DNA of 64,000 nt from Luidia sarsii (GCA_949987565.1 OX465110.1:2413152-2477151), one strand, 5' to 3'. Numbered from the stretch's first letter, positions 33,297-45,559 are shown. Made by a program: numbers and translations. Notes: generated by a model not told the origin, from the letters alone.

Positions 33297-35898
33297 TGAG
33301 CCCGGCTCATCACGAAGTCCTTCAGGACGTCTTATTTCTCCGTTTTTTGTTTTCAGTTTTACCAAGACCAATTGTAAAAGTATCTGTATCAGGTAAGCTT
33401 GTAAACCTTGAAAATGATTGTTTTATATCATTAGGCGGTATTTTGTGTGTGGATTAGTCCGTTGTCCTGTGAATTTTGCTTGATCAAATCGATGTTGTGA
33501 GGGATACCTTCAGACTTTGCAAGTTGCTTTATGAATTTTGGATTTATGTGTACTAAGGTCACACTAATTATTGACTTCATAATGTCTAGTTGATCAGAAA
33601 TAGATTTTTTTTAAAACCGGGTATCGTTTGTCAGTATCCAGGCTTGATTACACTCGTCCAGATTTTGATGCATTGAAAATAGAGCTGATTTGTTTGATTT
33701 TTTTCTTCCACTATTTGGTGTATAATCTAGCGTTCACACCTACAGACTCAGTTTGGTCTAAGGCAAAGAATTTTAAGGTATTTCGGTACTAATCAATTGA
33801 TCGATTATTACTATTCTGTTGATTTATTTATAAATCTCATCCTGTTGTAGTGTAACGGGCAAAAGTGCTTTGATCAATTTGCTAAGTGCCATATAGATAT
33901 AACATGATCAATCCCGCCCGAGTTGCCTGAATTTTTTTTTCATCAGGCATCGGGCAAAGCACTGGGCATTCAGTGCTTACCACATCCAGCAGGACAAACC
34001 CTCATTGAATCGCTAAGTGCCAGTACGTATTTCATGCACAAAATGTGGTGCTACTCGATTGAGTAATGTTGATATCCGTCCTTCCCCAAATTCAAAGACA
34101 ATAGCAAGCAAGGAATGAAGGCATGGTTTCAGGAGGCCAAAGTTTGTCAGAGAAATGCCTCTTGACATGATCAAAGGATTCGATAGAACAGAGAAAAACC
34201 GAAGGATAAATGCCCATTGCCCATCATGCATTTTTATCGTAAGTAGCTTTCATTCGGTGGTGTGTGATTGCTTGGTGTGGTAATGGGTCATACTTTTGTA
34301 CCTTCTCTACAAAATGCAGTTTGCAAACGACCCCATAAAAAAGGGCCATATATTGTTCACAAACCTATCCAATTTATGAATTATCATGTATATAATTATA
34401 GGAGTACTAAAATTAAAAGTATTCAGAATAGGGGAAATTGGGGATAGATTTGATCCCTTTTAACTTGATATACCCAAAACTCCTTTTTCCCAATTTTAGG
34501 AGATGATTACAATTTTTCTGATGATTAAAAAATGTAAATGATAGGTGTGGCATACAAATGTCAGAAATTGTTCTATGAAAATACTCAAAGATCTAGTTTC
34601 GAAATACTCCACATCTAAACTGGTAAAAGGTGTTTTTTTGTCAAACAATTGTAGTACAGAAATTCTGGTGCTGTTATATTTTGTCTCATTACTTGTCAAT
34701 TAAATCATGTGAGTCAAAGTGCTAATGATGTACTAATTGCTGTGTTTCTTCTGCCTCGTTACAGTTATGTGAGTGAAAAGAATTGATTTGATTGAAAAGA
34801 TTGGATGCAATTAAATTTGAAAAGATTTTATCCAATTGATGGGATTCAACTCAAGAACTTGGTAAGAGCACACCTTATTTCATGAAATTTAATTTGATTT
34901 TATGTCTGATCTGATTCAGTCAAGAAATTATTTACATTGTTTTGAAGACTGAATTTGTCTATTTGAAGGGAGTAAATCAATTAATTTGATTTTTATTAGA
35001 ACGATTTGATTGAAGTCAATGAGACTTGATTTGATAACATATCTAATCTGATTCAGACAAGAGTATATTTCTCTGTCTTTCTTGCATTATGTTGAAGACA
35101 TAGGATTTGTCTATTGAAGGGAGCAATTTGAAAGTTCTTCTTGGAAATCTTTAACTTTGGCCAGATCTAAAAAAAAAAGGGGGTTGATACAAAAATGACC
35201 AAGGAATGACATCAGAATATTATATTGATTATTAAAACAATTTCAATGGTTTTTCATTTATTATTAAAAACTTTTGATAATAACATCTCAATAACTGGAA
35301 AATCACAGAAAAATATAAATAATTTAATTTGTTGCATAATTGGAGGCTGAAAAAACACCTTTAAAGATTAATTACTTCCATTGCGGAGTGACTCAAATAG
35401 AGTTTTTCAAAAATTGAAGAATGTTTTTCAAAAATATTTTGTCCTTAAAAATTTTAAAGTGAAAAATTGATCTTTGCTGGGTTTCAGTGAAAATATCAAA
35501 ATAGACCTGTCACTCAGCTGGTAAATTTTGCATTCATACAAATTAGTTTGTATGTTTTTTTAATTGGCTCTTGCATAGAATTACTTAGCATGATTGTATT
35601 GTCAAGTGGTCATTTGAATAATCAGTGGTTATCACTGAGCTGTCATGTGACCCATGAGTCGGGGTCATGTGATCCCTGAATGAACTTAATAGCGATGGTG
35701 AGATAATTTCATCACTCGGTTTTGTTTTTCATTTGTATGATCACTGCTTTGCAGGCCAGGATTCAGAAGGGTGGTATTCTTTGGCCCCCAAAAATGAAAA
35801 GGCAATTTGTTGGCACTTGTTCTGCAAAATGGTGCAAAGTGTAGCAGTGCTTGCACTAGTCCCATGTGGGTGGCCTGATATCTGTGGGAAGTGTCCCA
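33297..35898. repeat. Convergent intergenic region with one SINE D
   Basis: AT-rich 3' flanks of OPLAH (plus) and the kinase gene (minus). A SINE D tail lies at 33909-34008 (GCATCGGGCAAAGCACTGGG to CAAACCCTCATTGAAT). 34780-35100 has repeated GATTTGATT-type words. No exon seen elsewhere here. Confidence 0.6.
35258..35263 (-). terminator. Candidate poly(A) signal for the kinase gene
   Basis: AATAAA read on the minus strand, about 640 bp past the kinase stop codon. Position and motif only. Confidence 0.35.
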
Positions 35899-38036
35899 TC
35901 ACTTCATCACCTTCTTCCACACTTGGGCCATGGTGGGCCTCTTGCGGAAGTCCACATTCTGGCACTTCTTGCCCAGCTTGCGCAGTCGCCGGATTCCGGC
36001 CGCCCTGCCGACGTTGCGGAGGAGGTCGCCGAGGGTGTAGACCTCGGCCGGCTTGTTGTACGGCGAGTCGCCCTCCAGGACCTCGGGAGGAACCATGGGG
36101 CAGTCCTGGTAGATCTCATCTCTCAGCTGGGCGGGGACGCGAAGCCAGGCCCCTGCCACCTCCGGGCACGCGTTGCCCATGTCGATGATCTTGGCCATCC
36201 ACTCGCTCTCCTCTCCCCCGGCGCGGTAGAGAAGGACGTTGTCCGACTTGATGTCGCAGTGGATGTAGTCGTTGTCGTGCATGTGCAGGAGTCCCTGGCA
36301 GACGGTCCGCACGATGCGCATCCAGGTCTTGCGGGTGAGCGCCGCCGGCGTGCCCTTCCAGCTCAAGGCATCGTAGAGGGTGGTCACCTCCAGGGTGTCC
36401 TGGTCCCCGACGAACTCGTAGAGCATTGTGCGGAGGGGCCGCTGCTCCACCACGCCGTAGAGCCGGGGGAAGGCCGGGTGCTCTCCCACGGCCGCCACGG
36501 CTATGATCTCCTGCCAGACCGGGCCTTCGGAGTCCGGTGTCTGCAGCACCTTGGCGGCGGCCAAGGTGCCGTCGGAGAGCCGCACCGCAGTCACCCGGGC
36601 GTAGGATCCCTCCCCGACGAGCCCGGCCCCTTCGCCCCGGCAGCCGACCGCCAGCTGGACCTCGCTGCGATCAAACACCCGGCATCCGAGGTGAGGATGG
36701 TAGACAACCTCATCATCAGGGGAAGTCGGGGTATGAGCCGGGTCCTCCGGAGGATCCTGGGTTGATGATGATGACGATGATGACGGCAGGCTTCCGGAGG
36801 AAACATCGGATGTCTCGACATCCTTGGGATCAGCCTTCTCCTCTTTGGCAGGCTGCGCGAGACCGTTCAGATAATCCTGCAGCTCCCGGGACGTCATCTT
36901 GCTCATCTCGTCAAAGGATGAGCAGGAAGGCGACTGGTAGATGGATCGGAAGGGCTGGGGCTCCGCCCCGGTCCCGTGAAGGTGCTCAAAGACCACCTGA
37001 GGCCCTGGTGATTGGGCGGGCAAAGGGTCATCCTCATCAAGCGGTGCTGGCTTGGGGCATCCGGTTGGTTTCTCGTGATCGTCGTCGCCTCCACTTGGGG
37101 ATTTCTCATCAGGGGCCACCTCCTTCTGAGATGCCAGTGCCGGAGGAGACTGATCCAGAGGAGCCTTCTGGGAGTGAGCCTCTGGCTGCTGCTGATCAGA
37201 GACATCGTCAGTGTCAGTCGCACCATCGTTGACGACTTCAGAGCGCCCTGATCCGGGCGGCTTAGTCAGGGACTCAGTGTCATCAACAGGCTCTGCCTCA
37301 CCACCAGATCTGGAAACAGATTTTATGAATTCATCGTACAATTATGACATCATGTCATTGTTGCATGATCCTCAATAAACACAAGAGAGCAGTCATGCTT
37401 TAGCTTCGATGGATCATCAGGTACAAGTTGTACAACAGAGTTGCTGTGCTCAACTTCAAGTTCAATGGCAATGAATGACCAACTTACTTTTGGAAGCAGA
37501 AGATAGCTCGTATTGCTCTGCGGAGAGTGTACATCTTCTTCACCTTCTTGTACTTTCTGTGGACGTTGATGAAGACATTCTTGGAATGAGTATTGATTTA
37601 AGATGTAGGTTTGTTAACAGGTTAATGTTAAGCCTTTAGCCATGGCATAATATTAGACCCACAAACAGGCCAAGATCCACAGTATAACACGACACAGGAT
37701 TATAATCATGAAAGTTGACATTTCTAGACAGCTAGACCTAGTTTTAAAGTTTGAGAGGGAGGAAGACAGACAGACAGACACAGACACAGACAGACAGACA
37801 GACCGACAGACATGCAGCAGACAGACAGAGACAGAAAGAGAGAAGCTCATTGCAACATTGAAATCATTCAAAGGCTGATCAGATTTTTAAATGTACCTCG
37901 TTTCTGGTGGAGTGGCTGACTTGGGGACTTGGTTCTTTGGACCAGAAGTCAGTGGGTTATCGCTACTGGCAATCCCATCTTGTTCATGCTGTAGCGATTG
38001 GAGATTGGAGAACACTACGTGCTTCTTGAAAACCAT
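35899..38036 (-). CDS. Divergent protein kinase, 539 residues, three coding exons
   Basis: Coding exons (minus): 38036-37897, 37556-37488, 37309-35899; junctions are GT-AG and in phase (1620 nt). Residues 1-290 are low-complexity and acidic, with Pro-rich stretches and a poly-Ser run near 247-252. Residues 290-539 form a eukaryotic protein kinase domain: glycine loop GEGSYARV (302-309), ATP-anchoring Lys in AAAK (323), WQEII as a likely alpha-C Glu, catalytic loop HCDIKSDN (420-427, Asp 422), metal-binding DMG (446-448) in place of DFG, PPE in place of APE (477-479), and a C-terminal RKRPT. All catalytic residues are present, so activity is plausible, but HRD is HCD and the activation segment is short. 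The protein ends right after the last kinase helix. Subfamily not recognised. A tempting ATG-less upstream extension of the last exon reads through the intron and was rejected in favour of the TTTCCAG acceptor at 37310. Confidence 0.88.
37760..37840 (-). repeat. (CAGA)n simple repeat in a kinase intron
   Basis: Runs of CAGACAGACAGACACAGACA between the first and second coding exons of the kinase gene. Confidence 0.9.
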
Positions 38037-38472
38037 TGATCTCTAAATTAGAAAATAAAATATTAAAAGAGAGAGGCGTTACAACTTACATTTAAAATAC
38101 ATACATGTTTGTATTACAGTTCGGCTATACTATAGCCAGGATCAACTTCAAGAGAGTTTTGAAGTTTCAAAGAAAAACTGTGTTAGTGTGTATGAATCAA
38201 AACACGAAGAGAGTTGTTTTGTTATTTTAACAATAACATGGCAGAATAACTCATTATAGTTACGACGACGAGTGATAACTAATAATATGCCATTGTTTGC
38301 TAACCTAATTAAGATTAAGAATACGTGTACCATGAATGATTTCGTGTGTCACATGCACAGTGTACACACATGTTTATGTACCTTCAGTCACATTCAGTTT
38401 CAAACAAATTAAATTAAAAATTGTGTTTTGAATTGTGTTTTTTGTTTTAGTTTTTCCAAAATATGTACTTAC

Positions 38473-38600
38473 CCTGTTGAATTCTGTCAATTCTTGGTGA
38501 GTAGTATTCCTCAGATATCTGAAACTCTGGACTCGAAGTCCAATGATTTGCTCTCAGTCGTGAAAAAAGTCGAACTTTTCAGCAAAGCTGCAGTCACTTG
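38473..38600 (-). other. Probable 5'UTR exon of the kinase gene
   Basis: On the minus strand, TTCAACAGG at 38473 is followed by a consensus GTAAGTA donor, and the next acceptor (TTCTAATTTAG) lies just before the kinase ATG. The upstream limit is not defined by the sequence; 38600 is nominal. Confidence 0.45.
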
Positions 38601-38920
38601 TCAAAGCAAGGCGTGAAAGTTTTATGCAAACGATGTTGTCATGGCATTTTGTTTACAACTTCGCGTATGGATATATCACAGAAAGTGATGCACCGGGCAC
38701 GTACTACTCTCAAAGAAAATAGTTCTCGAATATACTTTTCCACATTAACAAACTCCTCAGCAATTTGATATTATGTTGATTAGAATTTTTTTTAAAGGGA
38801 TTTGAATAATTCTTCATTTATTTATTTAATTTGTATGATGTGGCGTTAGATAAAAAAAAAACACATGGAAATGACGTCATTATTTTGACATGCGCCCCCA
38901 TGTGTCCGTTATAAGAACGT

Positions 38921-38941
38921 TTTTCAAAATGGCGGCGCCCA
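38921..38941 (+). promoter_or_regulatory. YY1-like AAAATGGCGGC motif with splice donor (possible PDF 5' exon)
   Basis: AAAATGGCGGC matches the YY1-type promoter motif often found just after transcription starts. ATGGCGGCGCCCA is directly followed by GTAAGTTT, a consensus donor, with a good acceptor GTGCAG at 39681 just before the PDF start. This region lies between the divergent kinase and PDF genes and probably belongs to their shared promoter. Confidence 0.5.
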
Positions 38942-39682
38942 GTAAGTTTTAACGTGTTTCGGCTGCCCGAATTGTATCGAAGGTAAACAGCACTCAACGC
39001 ATCACGTAACACTGAGTATGCTTGAATTTTGTAGGGACGTTCTTCATTGATCATGTTTTCTCTCTTAAAAGTAAAAGCTGCATTCGTCAAGTAAACTCAA
39101 GCATAAAGTAAGTCAACAGCCAGCAACAACCACGAATTCACAATCACAACACACACACAAGACTACTGTCGTACTGACTAGTGTAGTGACTAGTGAGTAG
39201 TGTCACTGTCAGTGTCAGTAGTGAAGTGTCAGAAAGTGGCACAGCTTTTCTTAATCTTACTACTAGTACTACTACCTGGCAACACGACTTACGAGAGCTA
39301 CCTGACGTCTGAAGTAAGCTGAACTTTCCGTACATGTTATAACTTATACATTACCTCTAATTCTAGGTCTATTAAGTATTATAAATCTAATATAATTATT
39401 ACTTATCACAAAAATTCACATGAACACAAACATTACATGTTACAACATCCTGTGACCAGGAAAACGAATTGGGGAGGACATTCAATGATTCATTCGTTAA
39501 AAACCTTGGAAAGAAAGCTGTAACTTGTCTGCAGAAACTGAGAAAGCTGAATATTACATCTTATTTCCAGGAACTGTGTCATTTGTTTGTCTACAATTCC
39601 TGAGAGGAGACTAGTAATTAGTAGTAAAAAACTAGTATATATAGTATACTGTATCAATCCGGAATCCACTCAATAGTGCAGA

Positions 39683-42564
39683 ATGACAACTGTGAAGGTT
39701 GTAAGTTTGTCACATTGTGCAATGAATGCTGCACGTGCGAGACTGCCTCGCGGGTTAGCCTCTGCCGGCAGCAAGCTTTTCCTGGGACCCGCATGCGCCA
39801 CGCCAGCAATCCACGGCCGTCGTCGCCAGTACGCAAGCAGGGTCATCGTGCACGAGTCCCTGGCAAGGATCCTGTACCGCCAGGTCCGTCACTGCTTCCA
39901 GAAGCCGCGCCTGAAGGCCCCGCCCTACGACCACATCTGCCAAGTCGGGGACCCCGTCCTGAGGGGTCAGAGCTCACCGGTTGACCCCCGCCAGATCCGG
40001 TCGACCGAGATTCAGAACGTGGTCAAGACGATGGTCAAAGTCATGAGGGGCGTGAATGCCGTAGGCTGTGCGGCGCCCCAAGTGGGCGTGGCCAAGCAGA
40101 TCATGGTCATGGAGTTCACTGAAAAGCACATGGCTGGTTTTGAGGAGGAGGTGAGGTTTAGGGTGGGTTCAACGTTCAAACCATCCTGAAATTGTGCAAC
40201 CATAAGTCATGACAATGAGTTTGAAATCTATGTGACTAATAAATAATTAGACCATGGCATTGGACTAGTTGTACAAGTGATCCACTAGACCATTGGGCTA
40301 ATAGTACAAGTGATCCACTAGACCATTGGGCTAGTAGTACAAGTGATCCACTAGACCATCGGGCTAGTAGTACAAGTGATCCACTAGACCATTGGGCTAG
40401 TAGTACAAGTGATCCACTAGACCATTGGGCTGGTAGTACAAGTGATCCACTAGACCATTGGGCTAGTAGTACAAGTGATCCACTAGACTATTGGGCTAGT
40501 AGTACAAGTGATCCACTAGACTATTGGGCTAGTAGTACAAGTGATCCACTAGACCATTGGGCTAGTAGTACAAGTGATCCACTAGACTATTGTGCTAGTA
40601 GTACAAGTGATCCACTAGACCATTGGGCTAGTAGTACAAGTGATCCACTAGACCATTGGGCTAGTAGTACAAGTGATCCACTAGACCATGGGCTAGTAGT
40701 ACAAGTGATCCACTAGACCATTGGGCTAGTAGTACAAGTGATCTACGAGACCATTACGCTAGTGATACAAGTGGATCACTTATTATAATACCCCTTATGA
40801 GAAGTGATCCCCATTAAGTTATTCATACAGGTTATTCACTTGACCGTTGTGCCATAAGTACAGGTTTGACATTTGACCAGAAGTACCATTTAATTTAGGT
40901 CTACTACAAAATATTGAGAAAATTATATTGAAAAAAGTGATGATAAACATTCATTCATTCATGAAGATGTTCTTGTAAGAAAATACATACAAGTGTTGTA
41001 GACTGATTACTGATTTCAATTACCAAAATCTAAACCTGAAATATGTATAGAGCAGATGTTTTGATTCCTAGCAGGACCTTTCTCAAAGGCAGAATTCTTG
41101 GATGTAAAAAAGCCTATCTTCTTAAAAAAAAAGTCCAAAATGAGTTCAATTTGTCACCCGTCCATTCACAGGTCCTGAAGGTGAGAGAGGTGGCTGTGTT
41201 CCCTCTGAAGATATTCATCAACCCGGTCGTCAGAATCACCGATCCAAGGGTCGTGAGCCTGCCGGAAGGATGCCTTAGCATTGCCGGTTACTATGCTAAT
41301 GTGCCGAGGGCTTATGGTGTAGAGATTACAGGTACAACTCACACTATGAACATCTAAACCGTGAAAATAGGGTGAAAATGTCATTTAGCCGTGAAAATAA
41401 AATTCACTGTGTTTTCACCCCTATTTCATGGCACACAGCTAGTTAGCCAAGTCATTTTTCACGGTGTTTTCACCAGTGGTCTCCAAGGCCACATTCCTGG
41501 TGGAAAATGGCTAGAGGCAATTTAGAAGTATCTGGGAGTGACAGTTACAAGGACACCATACAGTACCTCTATGGGGGCTGGTGGTCCCAACTGGTAATTT
41601 AATTACCCATCCCTCAAGGCTGGAGCTTGCCTCCCTAGATATTCACATTTTTTTTCACATAATTTTTTGTGACCTGAAGATATCCTTATCAGGTCAGAGA
41701 GGCAATTATTTTCATGGTGAATTAACTGTAAAATACACCGTGAAATCACAGTGACTTTTTAGTTTCAAGGCGAAATGACATTTTCACCCCTTTTTCACGG
41801 TTTAAGATGTGTCAGGGATGAGATTCTTCCAACTTTTGGCGGAATTCCTACATTGGAACTTTGACATTCCAACTTATAATTTCAGTTCCGACTTTTTCCA
41901 ATCCGTGGTCTGAAAAAAAATATAAACAAATAAAAAATATTAAATAATAAAAATAAAAAAGAAATCCAAGAGAAGGGATTCAAAGTGAAGTGCCTGTACT
42001 GGTAGGTTTTGTTAACAAAATTTATTGCTGCTTCAGGTTTTGTCAGATTTTGTTCCCGTTATATAAAAAATAAAATCTCAATATAAAAAATACCGTGCAA
42101 TTTCCATTACCTTTGATACTGATTAAACGACTGAAAAATCAAAAATGATATTTATAAAAAGATGGTTCAAGTGGTCGGAAATGGGCTCAGATTGCACCAC
42201 AGAACGTCTATAATCCCCCAAAAATGTCTCCCTCCCCTGTCTCTCCTCCTTTCTCCCCTTCTCTCCCTCTATCTCTCTCTCTCCCTCCCTCCCTCCCTCC
42301 CTCCCTCCCTCCCTCCCTCCCTTCCTCTCTCTCTCTATCTCTCTCTCCCTCCCTCTCTCTCCCATCTGTTTCCCTCCCTCTCCTCTCCATCTCTCTGGGT
42401 CAGGTCTGAATGAACGTGGCCAGGAGGTCAGCTGGCAGACTACCGGCTACCCGGCCCGTATCATCCAACACGAGATGGATCATCTTGGTGGCAAGCTCTT
42501 TGTGGATACCATGGACTCGTCGACCTTCCACGACAGGGAATGGCTGAGGTGGAACATCAAATGA
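39683..42564 (+). CDS. PDF: Mitochondrial peptide deformylase, 262 residues, three coding exons
   Basis: Removes the formyl group from the N-terminal Met of newly made mitochondrial proteins; a metal-dependent hydrolase. Coding exons 39683-40150, 41172-41331, 42404-42564, in phase (789 nt). All three deformylase motifs are intact: GCAAPQVG (128-135), EGCLS (188-192, Cys is a metal ligand) and QHEMDHL (231-237, HExxH with catalytic Glu 233). The first 50 residues are Arg/Ala-rich with almost no acidic residues (RLPRG, GRRRQYASR), as expected of a mitochondrial presequence. Length compares with about 243 in human PDF. The start at 39683 is the first ATG in frame; Met 14 is an alternative. Motif 1 has Cys where bacterial enzymes have Leu, as I recall for animal mitochondrial forms. 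Intron 1 holds a 33-bp minisatellite and intron 2 a MITE. Confidence 0.95.
40262..40795 (+). repeat. 33-bp minisatellite in PDF intron 1
   Basis: About 15 copies of TAGTAGTACAAGTGATCCAC plus TAGACCATTGGGC, very uniform in the middle (C/T variation in GACCATT against GACTATT) and decaying at both ends. It starts about 110 bp after the PDF exon 1 donor. Confidence 0.95.
41040..41095 (+). repeat. Foldback family A, single arm
   Basis: GATGTTTTGATTCCTAGCAG to CTCAAAGGCAGAA, about 75 bp before PDF exon 2, with an ACTGATTTCAATTACCAAAA remnant upstream. Confidence 0.65.
41337..41812. mobile_element. MITE family L, copy 1
   Basis: Left CATCTAAACCGTGAAAATAG and GGTGAAAATGTCATTTAGCC face right GACATTTTCACCCCTTTTTC and CACGGTTTAAGATGTG. 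A related copy lies at 52788-53178 downstream of COTL1. PDF intron 2. Confidence 0.8.
42235..42400 (+). repeat. CT-rich simple repeat before PDF exon 3
   Basis: CCCT/CTCT runs of about 150 bp reach to the AG acceptor at 42402-42403 and act as an extreme polypyrimidine tract. Confidence 0.9.
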
Positions 42565-42639
42565 TCCTCGAGATGAAAGGCTAATCGTGATGTAGGAATG
42601 TAGGATGCAGCCATTTTCTTGTTTAAAGTAATCCAACGA

Positions 42640-43400
42640 AATATTAAAAAATTAGAAGGGTCTGATGTTTCAACCCTAGCAGGACCTTTCTCAAAGGCAG
42701 AATCATCAAATTCACGTATCTCCAGAATTGAAAACAAAGCCAAATCTTGCATAATTATTTAATAGTCATTCTGCCTTTGAGAAAGGCACTGCTGGGATTG
42801 CTACATCATAGCCCTCTGAACTTTTTGGGGGTCATTTTACTCAGTAAAGCAGTTTGCAACATTTGTGCATCTTACTGTACCTAAATATTTGTTGAAATCG
42901 ACCAAAAATTTGTAAAATGCTTACTGACTCAAATGACTGAAATAAAAATTGGCAAAAATAGAGAGGACCTGATGTTTAGTTTTCCAATCTTAGCCGGATC
43001 TTTCTCAAAGGCAGACCTGCCTTTGAGAAAGGTCCTGCTAGGATTCCGAACAAATGTGGATGAAGCGTCTTTGGACTATTCAACCACATGGTCTCAACAT
43101 CCAGAAGGGTAATGACTAACACCATGCAGCTTTCTGATAATCCTTCTTTTGTGTTCACTCCTCCACACTTCTCTCTTTGATCTTTCCCCCTCTTCCCACT
43201 AATCCCTACCCTACTCCTTGCCCTTCCCTTTGATCTCACCCTACCAGCTTTACTCTTTGTCCTTTGTTTCTCATCCGTGTCCTATTCACTCTCTTCCCCC
43301 TTCCTTCGTGTACATGTATCTGTTTTGTCCTTGTCACTCTTCCTTTGAGAAAGGTCCTGCCATGATCGAAACGTCAGGCCCACTAAATTTTGATAATTTG
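42640..43400. repeat. Cluster of family A arms, including a long form
   Basis: Opposed arms at about 42645-42810, a second small pair at about 42960-43045, then a reversed long form to 43400 (GATCTTTCCCCCTCTTCCCA, GTGTACATGTATCTGTTTTG, CTTTGAGAAAGGTCCTGCCA). Ends in GTCAGTAAGCA. Confidence 0.75.
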
Positions 43401-43434
43401 CATTATGGTAATTTTAGTCAGTAAGCATTATTAA

Positions 43435-43655
43435 TTGGTTTGCGGAGACACCATGTTTATCATCTCTTTTGAGACTGAGTTGGCGGGAAGGTTTCTCCAC
43501 GCTTCACCGCTCCTCCAAGCCCTACAAAACCCCTGATGATAGTTGGAATCCAGCAGTCTCCTGACACTGCTCGAAACGAGTCACCGGCTCTTTTAATTTT
43601 CAGATAAACATGGTGTCACCGCAAACCAATTAATAATAATTGTTTCCACCATGCA
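43435..43655. repeat. Foldback family B, two-armed
   Basis: AATTGGTTTGCGGAGACACC at the left and GGTGTCACCGCAAACCAATT at the right are near-perfect inverted ends, with a spacer derived from the GAAACGAGTCACCGGCTCTT core. Confidence 0.8.
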
Positions 43656-44184
43656 AACCTTCAAGTCTTTTCTAGTCAGTAAGCAGTGTGCAACATTTTT
43701 GTATAATATCAACCTTTCTCAAGCAACGAAGCTGTTTAATTATGCAAGATTTGGCCTCGCTTTTTATTGTAGTGATGACTTGGATGGATAGTTTGACGGT
43801 CGGCCTCCCATCGGTCAATAAGCATTGGAGGCCCCAAAGTCAAATAGAAGACTGCCAGCGATTTGCCCGCGAGTTGAACGTGTGAAAGTAGCTCCCACAT
43901 CTGTCGTCCTCCAGTCAGGAAAAGGCAAGCAGACCTGGCACCTGAGGTGCTGAAAAATGAAACCACGCAGGATTGAACTTGGATGAGACACCGAGATAAG
44001 ATCCAATGGATTTGGGGTATCTCTTATTAATGAGGAAATTTCAGTCGCTGTTTTCTTACCTTTCAAGAAACATCAGCTGATGTGGTCAGTTTGTAATTGA
44101 CGTTTTTTGAAATAAAAGAGGCATTATCATGACATACTGATTGGTTTGATTTTAAGAAAACTGATGAAACTGATATTGATGTCA

Positions 44185-44435
44185 AAAGTTTGAGGGCCTG
44201 TCGACGTTTCGATCCTAGCATAGCCGGACCTTCCTCAAAGGCAACTGAAACTTATATTGCAGATTTTCGATTGAATGGTTCACTTTGCACGCCATGAAGT
44301 AGAAACAACGCCATGAAACTAACATTGATCTCAAAAGTGATATACAAAAATGTTGCAAACTGATTGATTTCAAAAGTTAGAGGGCCTGACGAGGCTGACG
44401 TTTCGATCCTAGCAGGACCTTTCTCAAAGGCAACT
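44185..44435 (+). repeat. Two direct family A arms
   Basis: Cores at about 44190-44242 and 44375-44430. Each is followed by a shared tail CATTGCAGATTTTCGATTGA (or ATATTGCAG form), ATGGTTCACTTTGCACGCCA, so the pair is a direct duplication of about 200 bp. Confidence 0.75.
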
Positions 44436-45002
44436 AATATCGGAAACTAACATTGCAGATTTTCGATTGAATGGTTCACCTTGCACGCCATGAAATAGAA
44501 ATATCCCCCTTGCTTAGTTAATACAAAATGGGGGTCGTCATCTCCCCCCCCCCCTTGATAAAGAACAGGTATTTTTCCTCTGGGGAAGACTTTTCCCCCT
44601 TGCATGTACATGCTGGGCTGTCTGACCTCACCGGCTGAATTTATGGAAACGGTCACCCAAAGTTTGGGCGCGCAGATGGCCTGTTAATGAGGCGTGAGAT
44701 GAGTTTGCACTTTCCCGTTTTTAAAAGTAAAAAAAAAAAAAAATGGCACATGCGTACAAAGTTCCTCGCTGCGGTTGGGGTCAAAATAATTTATGACGGA
44801 TTCGAATGGACACTGTCATTGCGATGCACGCTCCCATCCCCCTTGATCACGCGTGCTTCGTGGGGGGTACGCATGGCGTTTCCCTTGACCTTGATTGGTC
44901 GACGGCGCGTGAGGGCGCCCGGCCACCCCGCGTCGCTGCGCTTAGCTGGCGCTTTGACGCGGGAGCCAGCGATCGAAGTATTACTGTCAGGCTGCGTATT
45001 TA

Positions 45003-45172
45003 TTTTTTATTTTTTTCGTAGGAGGGTTAGGGGTAATTGTCATAGTATACATGGGCGTGTCGTAATCTTCTTCTGTCGTAATTTTCTTTAAAAACAATTC
45101 GACTCGCCCATTTATGTTTTTTAATGAAAATTGCCCCTAACCCTCCTACGAAAAAAATAAAATAAATAAACC
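45003..45172. repeat. Inverted repeat of about 170 bp
   Basis: TCGTAGGAGGGTTAGGGGTA at the left and GCCCCTAACCCTCCTACGA at the right, with AT-rich outer extensions, surround an ATGGGCGTGTCG/CGACTCGCCCAT inner pair. MITE-like. Confidence 0.75.
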
Positions 45173-45174
45173 AT

Positions 45175-45553
45175 ACGATTAATCGCAAGGCGATGAGCGA
45201 TGCACAGAAACCATGCGGTCCAACACAACTTACGATGGGTTATCCATCGTACGTCGAGTTACGATTCATTTTTGTCAGTACATTGTACATGATGGCCCCT
45301 TTCCACAACCCGGCTTAGGCTTCGGCTCCGGCTTCGTCTCTGTCATCCCAAAAGCTGAAAACACAGGTTGGAGTTCTTTGTTGAAGTTGGAGATTTGGAT
45401 TCTTTTTCTTTTTTTCAAAACGGAGTGTAACATCGTTCAAACACGAATTAGCCAAAGGCCTCCCGTTTTCATGTCTTGTGTACTTTAAATTGGCCCGTAA
45501 GAAATGGAGACCCAGCCGGAGCCTGAGCCTAAGCCGGGTTTTGGAAAAGGACC
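45175..45553. repeat. Family E fragment and MITE family J
   Basis: 45175-45262 is family E. 45294-45553 is family J: GGCTTAGGCTTCGGCTCCGG at the left, GGAGCCTGAGCCTAAGCC at the right, and GGCCCCTTTCCA against GGAAAAGGACC at the outer ends. J relatives lie at 60332-60575 and 62283-62485. Confidence 0.7.
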
Positions 45554-45559
45554 ATAATC

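Noticed and set aside
35866..36765. Long plus-strand open frame of about 300 codons
   Set aside because: It is antisense to the GC-rich kinase exon; the minus strand has complete kinase motifs and splice sites, the plus strand has none.
42123..42413. Low-complexity frames on both strands before PDF exon 3
   Set aside because: They are translations of the CT-rich tract that serves as polypyrimidine sequence.
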